DNA of 32,708 nt. It comes from an uncultured Coleofasciculus sp. Lineage in GTDB: Bacteria; Cyanobacteriota; Cyanobacteriia; Cyanobacteriales; Coleofasciculaceae. Each line of letters starts with the position of its first letter. Within the stretch, counting starts at the first letter, position 1. Of this stretch, positions 1-8,746 are shown piece by piece. Location of the stretch: NCBI GenBank assembly GCA_937127375.1, contig CAKZMA010000921.1, forward strand, positions 1 to 32,708, in the 5' to 3' direction. A program made the position numbers and the translations under genes. The notes beneath the pieces were generated by a model. The model made no database searches. It was given only the letters and a program-made list of their open reading frames with translations, and had not been told where the DNA came from.

Positions 1-3000
1 TTGGGGAACGAAAAGCCGCATTCTCTGGACGTTACAGCTTCTGGATGGAAGGGACAATTCGCACCATCATGGAAATTCGGGGGTGTAGTGCACAAGACGC
101 GATCGCACTCATGGCAGAATTAGAAGGGAAAAATCTCACCACCAAGGAATTCTATCAACGCCTACAGCAATGGTTGGGTGAGGAGCAAATCTTGGTAGAC
201 AAAACTCCCTCCTATTCCATCGACTTAGAAACCCTCAAACGAGCAGAAATCAACTTCCAAAACCCGCTCTACATCCATCTGGTGCGTCATCCCTACGCCA
301 CAATGCGCTCCTATGAAGCCGCCAAAGTCGAGCAAATCTTTCCCTATCAACATCCTTTTAATCCGCGAGAACTTGCTGAACTGGTTTGGTTGATTAGCCA
401 TCAGAATATTCTCGAATTCTTGCAACAGGTTCCTCAACACCGTCAGTATCAGGTTAAATTTGAAGACTTAGTGAAGCAGCCGCAAACAACTGTGGCGGGA
501 ATTTGCCAATTTCTGGGAGTGGAATTCCATCCAGATATGCTGCACCCCTATAAAGAGAAAAAGCAGCGCATGACTGATGGCATCTATGCCCAATCGAGAA
601 TGCTGGGGGATGTGAAATTTCACGACTATCAAAGTATTAATCCCAGCACCGCAGACAGTTGGCAGCAGTATTACACCACTGACTTTTTAGGGGATGTGAC
701 GTGGCAATTAGCAGAGTCTTTGGGGTATGCCAGAATCAGTCATGGGATTCCTCAGGTTAGCCGGGGAAATCCAACCGAATCTCAGACGTTCCCGGTTTCT
801 TTCGCCCAGCAACGGTTATGGGTTTTAGCGCAGTTGGAGCCGGACAATCCTTTTTACAATATGTTTAAAGCGGTTCGTCTGAATGGGCGTTTGGATATAG
901 ACGTTTTAGAGCGAAGTCTCAACGAAATTATCCGCCGTCACGAAATTCTGCGGACAACGTTTAATGTAGTGGAGGAAACACCTGTACAAGTCATTACTCC
1001 CCAAGCAAGGTTAAAACTTTCCGTTGTAGACTTACAAGGATTCTCCGGACAAAAACAATTAGAACAATTACAACTCGTAGCCACCCAGGATCAATTACAA
1101 CCCTTTGACCTCACCCAAGGATTATTACTGCGAGTCACGTTGGTACAACTTCAGCCAGAGTCTTATGCCTTGTTATTGACGATGCACCACATTATCGGTG
1201 ATGGTTGGTCACTGGGGGTATTGCTCAAAGAATTGTCAAGTTTGTATCGAATTTTCTTAGTTGGTGAAGCTTCTCCTCTGCCAGAATTACCGATTCAATA
1301 TGCAGATTTTACGATTTGGCAACGTCAATGGTTACAAGAGACAGGATTACAACCCCAAATTAATTACTGGCAGAACCAATTAGCCGATGCACCGCCGCTA
1401 TTGGAACTGCCGACAGACAGGGCTCGTCCCTCCGTGCAAACGTTTCGGGGTCAGTGTTTTTCTTTCCACCTTGATGCTAAATTAACCGCATCCTTGAAAG
1501 AACTCAGCCAGAAGTCAGGAACTACCCTGTTTATGACATTGATGGCGGCTTATGTGACGCTACTATTCCGTTACAGTGGTCAAGAAGATATTCTGTTGGG
1601 AACACCCATTGCGAATCGGAATAATCTAGATATCGAAGGGTTAATTGGCTTTTTTGTTAATACCTTAGTGATGCGAACTCGACTAGAAGGGAATCCCAGT
1701 TTCTGTGAGCTACTAACGCAAGTCCGTTCGACTTGTCTAGATGCCTATGCCAACCAAGACGTTCCCTTTGAACAGATTATCGAAACCTTGAAAATAGAGC
1801 GCAGTCTCAGCCACAGTCCTCTATTTCAGGTGATGTTTGCATTACAGAATGCCGGGATGGATCAGGTAGAAACACCTGAGTTAGCGATTACTCCCTTAAA
1901 TCTAGATAATGTTAATGCCAAGTTTGACCTCACATTACAAATGTGGGAAACCAACACAGACCAAGGAAACTGCTTACAAGGGTTTTGGCAGTATAACACC
2001 GATTTGTTTGAGCGAGACAGAATCGCCCGGATGACGGGTCATTTTCAGACGTTATTGGCGGGAATTGTGGCAAATCCGGAAGAATCAGTCGGGACATTGC
2101 TTTTACTAACTGAGCGCGAACGTCATCAATTGCTTGTGGAATGGAATGATACTCATATCCCCTATCCCGACACAAAGTGTATTCATCAAATCTTTGAGGA
2201 ACAAGTCGAAGAAACACCCAACGCCGTGGCTGTGGTATATGAGGGTGAGTCTCTGACGTATCAGCAGTTAAATGAACGTGCCAATCAATTAGCCCATTAT
2301 CTACAAAGCCTGGGAGTCACGACAGAAACATTAGTGGGGATTTGCGTTGAGCGATCGCCACAGATGATTATCGCCATGCTGGCAATTCTCAAAGCAGGTG
2401 GGGCTTATGTTCCCCTAGACTCCAGCTATCCTCAAGAACGCTTGGCTTATATGCTGGAAGATTCTCAGGTATCAATCTTGCTCACTCAAGAACAGTTAGT
2501 CGCGCGGATTCCAGAAACTAAGGCTCAAGTTGTATGTTTAGATACTGAGTGGGAAAAAGTAATTAGTAAATATAGCCAGGACAACTTCAGCAGTGAGGCA
2601 TCGAGTCATAACCTAGCTTATGTAATTTATACCTCTGGTTCCACAGGTCAACCGAAAGGTGTAAGCATTGTTCATAAAGGTGTGGTTAGATTGATCACAC
2701 AAACCAACTATGTAAGTTTGTCGGCGAAGGAAGTCTTCCTACAAGTTGCTTCTCTATCTTTTGATGCTGCTACATTTGAAATTTTTGGAGCCTTACTGAA
2801 TGGTGGAAAATTAGTCCTATTTCCTTATTACACCCCATCGTTAGATGAATTAGGGCAAGCGATTGAAAGATACCAAGTTACTACACTTTGGCTAACTGTC
2901 GGTCTATTTAATTTAATGGTAGATGAAAAGATTGATACCTTAAAACCATTACGCCAACTCTTAGCCGGTGGTGATGTTTTATCGGTTCCCCATGTTTATA

Positions 3001-5363
3001 AATTTCTTCAAACGCTAGGGAATTGCCAACTGATTAATGGTTATGGACCGACAGAAAATACGACTTTTACTTGCTGTTATCAAATCCCCACCTCAAATAG
3101 TCTAGATGTTTCGGTTCCCATTGGGAAACCCATAGCTAATACGCAAATCTATATTCTAGATCGTCACCTTCAACCTGTACCCATTGGCGTTCCGGGTGAA
3201 CTCTGTATTGGAGGGGATGGTTTAGCTAGAGGTTATCTGAACCGCCCAGATTTAACCCAAGAGAAATTCATTCCTAACCCTTTTAGTCCTGAGCCAAATT
3301 CCCGACTTTATAAAACAGGAGATTTAGCCCGTTATTTACCCGATGGCAACATTGAGTTCTTAGGACGAATTGACAATCAAGTGAAGATTCGGGGTTTCCG
3401 GATTGAACTTTCAGAAATAGAGGTGGTTCTCACTCAACATCCCCAAGTCCGCGATGCTGTTGTCATTGCTAGGGAAGACGAAACAGGAATTAAGCGTTTG
3501 GCAGCTTACGTTGTTTCAGAAGGACAACAGCCCAGCAGTAGCGAGTTGCGATCGTTCCTCCTAGAAAAGCTTCCCGACTATATGATCCCTGCATCCTTCA
3601 CTGTTTTAGACACTTTGCCAATTACACCCAATGGTAAAGTAGACCGCCGTGCCTTACCCGTACCAGAAATTGAGTTCAATGACTCGACTGACTTTGTTTC
3701 TCCTCGCACCTCGGCTGAGAAAGCTTTGCGAGAAATTTGGCAAGATGTTTTACGATTAAAAAAGGTTTCCATCCACGACAACTTTTTTGAATTGGGTGGA
3801 GATTCAATTATGGGGATTCAAATTATCGCTAGAGCCAAGCAAGCCGGATTGGAATTAACTCCTAAGCAATTATTGGCACATCAAACCATCGCCGAATTAG
3901 CCGCCGTCGCCAACACAAGCCTGGTAATGCAAGTCGAACAAGGATTAGTCACGGGGGAAGTTCTATTAACTCCAATTCAACAGTGGTTTTTTGAGCAAAA
4001 TTTTCCCAACAATCACCATTTTAATCAGTCATTTCTGCTATCGGTTCCCTCGGACTTCCAGCCAGAAGTCTTAGAACAAATCTGGCAGAAATTGCTAGTC
4101 CATCACGATGCCCTACGTTTACGATTTACCCAATTTAACCACCATTGGCAACAAATTCACTCAGCTCCAAGCGATGGCTTTACCGTTACCCAAATCGATT
4201 TATCCACAATTCCAGACTCTGAGCAACAAGCAGCCATTGAAGCCACCGCCACTTCCTTACAGGCGAGTTTAAATCTAGCTGAAAATCTGGTACACGTTGC
4301 CTTTTTTGAGTTAGGGGTTGACAAAAGATCGCGATTACTGATAATCATCCATCACTTAGTTGTTGACGGTGTTTCCTGGCGGATTTTGTTAGAAGATTTG
4401 CAGACCGCTTATGAGCAGATTATTCAAGGAAAAACGATACAACTTCCAGCCAAAACCACATCGTTCCAAGATTGGGTACAGTATCTGGTAGACTATTCCC
4501 AGTCCGATCAATTAAAATCCGAGTTGCCTTATTGGTTGAGTGCATCCCAGACGTCAATTTCCCAAATTCCGGTAGACTATAAAGGAGGAGACAATACTGT
4601 AGCATCTGTGAGTACGGTATCTGTATATTTAGATGAAGCACAAACTCAGGCACTCTGGCAAGATGTTCCAAAAGCTTATAAAACTCAGATTAATGATGTT
4701 TTGCTAACGGCTTTAGTTCTGGTTTTGAGTAAATGGACTAATTCTAAGTCTGTGCTATTCAATTTAGAAGGTCATGGACGGGAAACTCTTGTCGATGGCG
4801 TAGACTTATCCCGCACCGTCGGATGGTTTACGACAATCTTTCCAGTTGTTTTAAATGTTCCTGCCATAGACACGGACGATATCGGAAATACCTTAAAATC
4901 AATTAAAGAACAATTACGCGCAATTCCTAACAAAGGGATTGGCTACGGCTTATTGCGTTACCTGAGTCTGGATACAGAAATCTCCACTCAACTACAGACA
5001 ATTCCGCCACCACAAATTAGCTTCAATTATCTCGGTCAATTTACTCAGGTGATGAATTCGTCTGCTCTGATCCAACTCGCCAATGAATCGAGTGGAGAAG
5101 ACCATAGCTTAGAGGGAAAACGTCCTCATCTACTGAATATTAATGCCATCATTACTAACGAACGGTTGCAAATCGATTGGAAATACAGCACCAATGTTCA
5201 TCAACCGAGTACCATTAATAAAATTGCCAAAGAATTTATCGAAACACTACAAACTATCATTGTTCACTGTTCATCTCCTGAAAATCGGGGTTATACTCCC
5301 ACAGATTTCCCATTACTCCAACTTAACCAGCTCGAACTCGATCAATTATTAGAAAATTTATGA
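1..5363 (+). CDS. NRPS, 5'-truncated: sulfotransferase-C-A(Val)-T-E
   Basis: The frame is open to the left edge (first whole codon at base 3), so the real start lies upstream and the ATG at base 45 is internal. Residues are counted from that ATG. Residues 1 to about 235 are a PAPS-dependent sulfotransferase domain missing its N-terminus; R81 and S89 in VRHPYATMRS fit the 3'-phosphate-binding motif. A condensation domain follows (about 255-690, HHIIGDG at 381-387), then an adenylation domain (about 710-1220; TSGSTG near 863, A10 lysine K1198), a carrier domain (LGGDSI, Ser1254) and an epimerization domain (HHLVVDG at 1436-1442, EGHGRE, FNYLGQF). The pocket code DAFWLGGTF matches the known Val code, so D-Val is predicted. 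Cyanopeptolin synthetases with sulfated glyceric acid starters carry such a sulfotransferase, as I recall, so the missing part may load glycerate. The C-terminal tail (LNQLELDQLLENL) resembles a COM donor helix for the next protein. Confidence 0.93.
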   Translation, partial: GERKAAFSGRYSFWMEGTIRTIMEIRGCSAQDAIALMAELEGKNLTTKEFYQRLQQWLGEEQILVDKTPSYSIDLETLKRAEINFQNPLYIHLVRHPYATMRSYEAAKVEQIFPYQHPFNPRELAELVWLISHQNILEFLQQVPQHRQYQVKFEDLVKQPQTTVAGICQFLGVEFHPDMLHPYKEKKQRMTDGIYAQSRMLGDVKFHDYQSINPSTADSWQQYYTTDFLGDVTWQLAESLGYARISHGIPQVSRGNPTESQTFPVSFAQQRLWVLAQLEPDNPFYNMFKAVRLNGRLDIDVLERSLNEIIRRHEILRTTFNVVEETPVQVITPQARLKLSVVDLQGFSGQKQLEQLQLVATQDQLQPFDLTQGLLLRVTLVQLQPESYALLLTMHHIIGDGWSLGVLLKELSSLYRIFLVGEASPLPELPIQYADFTIWQRQWLQETGLQPQINYWQNQLADAPPLLELPTDRARPSVQTFRGQCFSFHLDAKLTASLKELSQKSGTTLFMTLMAAYVTLLFRYSGQEDILLGTPIANRNNLDIEGLIGFFVNTLVMRTRLEGNPSFCELLTQVRSTCLDAYANQDVPFEQIIETLKIERSLSHSPLFQVMFALQNAGMDQVETPELAITPLNLDNVNAKFDLTLQMWETNTDQGNCLQGFWQYNTDLFERDRIARMTGHFQTLLAGIVANPEESVGTLLLLTERERHQLLVEWNDTHIPYPDTKCIHQIFEEQVEETPNAVAVVYEGESLTYQQLNERANQLAHYLQSLGVTTETLVGICVERSPQMIIAMLAILKAGGAYVPLDSSYPQERLAYMLEDSQVSILLTQEQLVARIPETKAQVVCLDTEWEKVISKYSQDNFSSEASSHNLAYVIYTSGSTGQPKGVSIVHKGVVRLITQTNYVSLSAKEVFLQVASLSFDAATFEIFGALLNGGKLVLFPYYTPSLDELGQAIERYQVTTLWLTVGLFNLMVDEKIDTLKPLRQLLAGGDVLSVPHVYKFLQTLGNCQLINGYGPTENTTFTCCYQIPTSNSLDVSVPIGKPIANTQIYILDRHLQPVPIGVPGELCIGGDGLARGYLNRPDLTQEKFIPNPFSPEPNSRLYKTGDLARYLPDGNIEFLGRIDNQVKIRGFRIELSEIEVVLTQHPQVRDAVVIAREDETGIKRLAAYVVSEGQQPSSSELRSFLLEKLPDYMIPASFTVLDTLPITPNGKVDRRALPVPEIEFNDSTDFVSPRTSAEKALREIWQDVLRLKKVSIHDNFFELGGDSIMGIQIIARAKQAGLELTPKQLLAHQTIAELAAVANTSLVMQVEQGLVTGEVLLTPIQQWFFEQNFPNNHHFNQSFLLSVPSDFQPEVLEQIWQKLLVHHDALRLRFTQFNHHWQQIHSAPSDGFTVTQIDLSTIPDSEQQAAIEATATSLQASLNLAENLVHVAFFELGVDKRSRLLIIIHHLVVDGVSWRILLEDLQTAYEQIIQGKTIQLPAKTTSFQDWVQYLVDYSQSDQLKSELPYWLSASQTSISQIPVDYKGGDNTVASVSTVSVYLDEAQTQALWQDVPKAYKTQINDVLLTALVLVLSKWTNSKSVLFNLEGHGRETLVDGVDLSRTVGWFTTIFPVVLNVPAIDTDDIGNTLKSIKEQLRAIPNKGIGYGLLRYLSLDTEISTQLQTIPPPQISFNYLGQFTQVMNSSALIQLANESSGEDHSLEGKRPHLLNINAIITNERLQIDWKYSTNVHQPSTINKIAKEFIETLQTIIVHCSSPENRGYTPTDFPLLQLNQLELDQLLENL

Positions 5364-8300
5364 AATCAAAAAGAAGTCTAATGAATAAACAAAATATTGA
5401 GGACATTTATCCCTTATCACCCCTACAACAAGGGATGCTGTTTCATAGTTTATATGCTCCTGATTCAGGCGTATATTTTACCCAGTTCAGTTACTCTTTG
5501 ACGGGCAAATTGGATGTGCCGACGTTTGAGCAAGCTTGGCAGAAAATCGTAGAAAAACACTCCATTTTTCGCACAGCTTTTGTTTGGGAGTCTTTGAACC
5601 AGCCCGTGCAAGTCGTGTATCGAAAAATAAATGTTCAGGTTGAAACCTATAACTGGCAAGAGCTATCGGCACAAGAGCAGCAAAAGCAATTAAAAGTTTT
5701 TTTGGATTCTGATCGTCAAAATGGCTTTCAACTGTCTCAAGCACCATTGATGCGCTTATATCTAATCCAATTAAACAAGAACAGTTACCAATTTATTTGG
5801 AGTCATCATCATTTATTACTGGATGGTTGGTCATTCCCTTTGGTTATTAAAGACCTTTTGAACTTTTATCAAGCCATTTCCCAGGGGAAAACGTTCCAAG
5901 ACAAACCAGCTCTCAGCTACCGCCACTATATTGCTTGGCTACAGCAACAAAATCAAGAACCGTCTGAAAAATTCTGGAAACAAAAACTCAAAGGCTTTAC
6001 CACACCCACACCTTTAACGGTGGAGAAACGCTTAACAAACCCAGAAAATAACAACATCAGCTTTAGTGAACAACAACTTCAGTTGACAGCGTCAACAACA
6101 ACCGCCCTCCAGTCTTTTGTACGACAGCATCGCTTGACCCTCAATAATTTGGTACAAGCCACCTGGGGATTGTTACTCTCTCGCTACAGTCAAGAAACAG
6201 ATGTCGTTTTTGGTGCAACTGTATCGGGGCGTCCGCCCTCTATGGTTGGCATCGAATCGATGGTAGGGCTATTTATCAATACTTTACCCATGCGAGTTCA
6301 AGTTTCAGCAGATACCCCAGTGCTGGATTTATTAAAAGATTTACAGAAACAGCAAGTTGAGTCTGAGCAATATTCCTATAGTTCATTGATAGAAATTCAG
6401 GGCTGGAGTGATGTTCCTAGAGGTACATCTTTATTTGAGAGTATTGTTGTCTTTGAGAATTATCCAATTGATCCGGCACTCCAATTACAAAATGAAAGTT
6501 TTTCTATCAACAATCGTCGGGCTTTTGAACAAACGAATTATCCCCTCACACTCGTTGCTGTCCTGCGTCAGCAATTGCTAGTGAAGATTAGCTATGATAC
6601 TAGCCGATTTGATCAGGCTACCATTTCTCGGATGTTGGGGCATTTCCAAACATTGCTGGAGGGGATTATTGCCAACCCCCAGCAGCAAATTTCCCAATTA
6701 CCTCTACTAACAGAAGTTGAAAAACACCAATTATTAGTAGAGTGGAATGATACTGTAGAGACGCCTCATTCAACGTCTCTACAGGTAAATCAATGTATCC
6801 ATCAGTTATTCGAGGAACAGGTAGAACGAACTCCCCATGCCGTAGCGGTAGTCTTTGAAAATCAACAACTGACCTATTGTGAATTAAATTGTCGTGCTAA
6901 TCAATTAGCCCATTACTTACAATCTTTAGGCGTCACCCCCGATACCCTAGTGGGTTTACATCTAGAACGTTCTTTAGAGCTTATCGTCGCCATACTAGGC
7001 ATTCTAAAAGCTGGCGGGGCTTATGTACCACTTGACCCGGATTATCCCAGTGAACGCTTGGGCTTCATGGTTGAAGATGCTCAACTTTCAGTCATACTGA
7101 CGCAACAGAAATTCGTAGAGACGCGCCATTCTAAGTCTCTACTTCCCCAACATCAAGCCCAAGTCGTTTGCTTAGATACCGACTGGGAAACGATTACTCA
7201 AAACAGCCAATCCAACCCAACCAACACCGCCACATCAAGTAACCTGGCTTACATCATCTACACATCCGGTTCCACAGGTAAACCCAAAGGGGTTCTCGTC
7301 AACCACTCCAATGTGGTGCGTTTATTTACCGCCACAGATGCTTGGTATCACTTCAATGCTGAAGATGTGTGGACACTGTTCCACTCCATCGCCTTTGACT
7401 TCTCCGTGTGGGAAATCTGGGGAGCATTGCTGTATGGTGGACGATTAGTTGTTGTCCCTTACTTAGTCACTCGTGAACCCGAATCCTTCTATGAGTTGTT
7501 GTGTCAAGAAAACGTTACTGTTCTCAATCAAACCCCTTCAGCCTTCCGTCAGTTAATTATTGCCGAACAGTCACTGACAAAGACAAACAAATTGAAGTTA
7601 CGCTGGGTAATTTTTGGCGGAGAAGCCTTAGAAATCAACAGTTTGAAACCCTGGTTTGAACGACACGGAGACCAAAAGCCTCAGTTAGTGAATATGTACG
7701 GGATTACCGAAACCACCGTACACGTCACCTATCGTCCCTTGAGTTTAGCCGATTTGGATGGAGCCGCCAGTGTGATTGGTCGTCCCATTCCCGACTTACA
7801 GATGTATGTACTCGATGAATATTTACAACCGGTGCCGATTGGCGTTCCTGGTGAAATGTATGTCGGAGGTGCAGGAGTCACACGGGGTTATCTCAACCGC
7901 GACGAACTAACTAAACAACGGTTTATTTCTAATCCCTTTATTGACAACCCACAAGGGCGACTCTATAAAACAGGGGATTTAGCACGTTATTTACCCAATG
8001 GTGAGTTAGAGTATCTAGGACGAATCGACAATCAAGTCAAGATTCGGGGCTTCCGGATAGAATTGGGAGAAATTGAGGCATTGTTAACCCAACATCCCGA
8101 TGTTTGGGAAAGTGTAGTGGTGGTACGGGAGGATGAGCCGGGTGATAAACGTCTAGTGGCTTATGCTGTACCCCAGTCAAAATCATCTCCTACTGTCCAA
8201 CAACTGCGACAATTCCTGGAAGGGAAACTACCCGCCTACATGGTTCCCAATGCTTTTGTCATCATCGAGTCGCTACCGTTAACGGACAATGGCAAAGTCA

Positions 8301-8650
8301 ACCGTCGGGCATTACCGCAACCGGATTTAAGCGAACGAACCCAGAAATATGTTGCGCCTCGTACACCAACGGAGGAAATGCTAGCCCAAATTTGGGCGCA
8401 AGTGCTCAAAGTTGAGCAAGTTGGTATTAACGATAACTTCTTTGAACTGGGAGGACACTCGCTACTCGCCACCCAACTGGTGTCACGCATTCGTAATAGT
8501 TTTCAGGTAGAACTCCCTTTACGAGAGTTGTTCAACGCAGCAACAGTCGCTCAATTAGCCGATTGTATTGAGCAGTTGAAGCGACACAGCCCAGAACTCA
8601 CAGTTCCACGGATCTTACCCAGGCGCAAAAAACGCAGTAACACTAGCTGA
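5360..8650 (+). CDS. NRPS, single module C-A(Thr)-T
   Basis: A 1096-residue NRPS. Its ATG overlaps the previous stop as ATGA, implying translational coupling; an in-frame ATG at 5381 is an alternative start. The N-terminus (IEDIYPLSPLQQGMLFH) is typical of a COM acceptor and of condensation domains that accept a D-residue donor, which fits the upstream epimerization domain. The C domain has HHLLLDG at 150-156. The A domain (about 465-985) has pocket code DFWNIGMVH, the canonical Thr code. The carrier serine is S1034 in LGGHS. In cyanopeptolins the Thr side chain closes the macrolactone, so this module probably supplies the ring-closing hydroxyl (inference). Two copies of a palindromic repeat lie inside the frame, one in the C-A linker and one in the A domain. 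The protein ends in a basic tail (RRKKRS), unlike the acidic N-terminus of the next NRPS. Confidence 0.94.
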   Translation: MKSKRSLMNKQNIEDIYPLSPLQQGMLFHSLYAPDSGVYFTQFSYSLTGKLDVPTFEQAWQKIVEKHSIFRTAFVWESLNQPVQVVYRKINVQVETYNWQELSAQEQQKQLKVFLDSDRQNGFQLSQAPLMRLYLIQLNKNSYQFIWSHHHLLLDGWSFPLVIKDLLNFYQAISQGKTFQDKPALSYRHYIAWLQQQNQEPSEKFWKQKLKGFTTPTPLTVEKRLTNPENNNISFSEQQLQLTASTTTALQSFVRQHRLTLNNLVQATWGLLLSRYSQETDVVFGATVSGRPPSMVGIESMVGLFINTLPMRVQVSADTPVLDLLKDLQKQQVESEQYSYSSLIEIQGWSDVPRGTSLFESIVVFENYPIDPALQLQNESFSINNRRAFEQTNYPLTLVAVLRQQLLVKISYDTSRFDQATISRMLGHFQTLLEGIIANPQQQISQLPLLTEVEKHQLLVEWNDTVETPHSTSLQVNQCIHQLFEEQVERTPHAVAVVFENQQLTYCELNCRANQLAHYLQSLGVTPDTLVGLHLERSLELIVAILGILKAGGAYVPLDPDYPSERLGFMVEDAQLSVILTQQKFVETRHSKSLLPQHQAQVVCLDTDWETITQNSQSNPTNTATSSNLAYIIYTSGSTGKPKGVLVNHSNVVRLFTATDAWYHFNAEDVWTLFHSIAFDFSVWEIWGALLYGGRLVVVPYLVTREPESFYELLCQENVTVLNQTPSAFRQLIIAEQSLTKTNKLKLRWVIFGGEALEINSLKPWFERHGDQKPQLVNMYGITETTVHVTYRPLSLADLDGAASVIGRPIPDLQMYVLDEYLQPVPIGVPGEMYVGGAGVTRGYLNRDELTKQRFISNPFIDNPQGRLYKTGDLARYLPNGELEYLGRIDNQVKIRGFRIELGEIEALLTQHPDVWESVVVVREDEPGDKRLVAYAVPQSKSSPTVQQLRQFLEGKLPAYMVPNAFVIIESLPLTDNGKVNRRALPQPDLSERTQKYVAPRTPTEEMLAQIWAQVLKVEQVGINDNFFELGGHSLLATQLVSRIRNSFQVELPLRELFNAATVAQLADCIEQLKRHSPELTVPRILPRRKKRSNTS
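6755..6782. repeat. palindromic repeat copy 1, in-frame in the C-A linker
   Basis: A 28-bp element with outer arms GTAGAGACG and CGTCTCTAC (11 bp including flanking CT and AG). The inner 10 bp, CCTCATTCAA, are no longer palindromic. It lies in the linker between WNDT and CIHQ, encoding VETPHSTSL. That linker is 13 residues here and 8 in the four modules that lack the element. Confidence 0.85.
7115..7142. repeat. palindromic repeat copy 2, degenerate, inside an A domain
   Basis: A 28-bp copy with outer arms GTAGAGAC and GTCTCTAC; its left inner arm GCGCCA matches that of copy 4, while the right inner arm has decayed. It encodes ETRHSKSLL between LTQQKFV and PQHQ, a surface segment before the A3 motif. 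The paralogous A domains are about eight to nine residues shorter at this point. Confidence 0.75.
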
Positions 8651-8672
8651 AGAAGCGCGATCGCTCTTCTTC
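8649..8672. other. inverted repeat centred on a HIP1 site
   Basis: The left arm GAAGAAGCGCGA pairs with the right arm TCGCTCTTCTTC with one mismatch, and the centre is the HIP1 octamer GCGATCGC. The arm begins in the stop codon of the Thr-module gene. No T-run follows, so it is not a classical Rho-independent terminator; it could be a processing or attenuation hairpin between two NRPS genes (inference). Confidence 0.5.
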
Positions 8673-8746
8673 TGTGCAGTGACAAAACTTAAGTCTAACT
8701 GTTCCACCTATTTTACCAAAGATTATTCTTACTCAGGACTATAAAA

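Noticed and set aside
45-47. ATG at 45 as the start of the first NRPS
   Set aside because: The frame continues upstream to base 3 without a stop, and the preceding residues (GRYSFW) belong to the same sulfotransferase domain.
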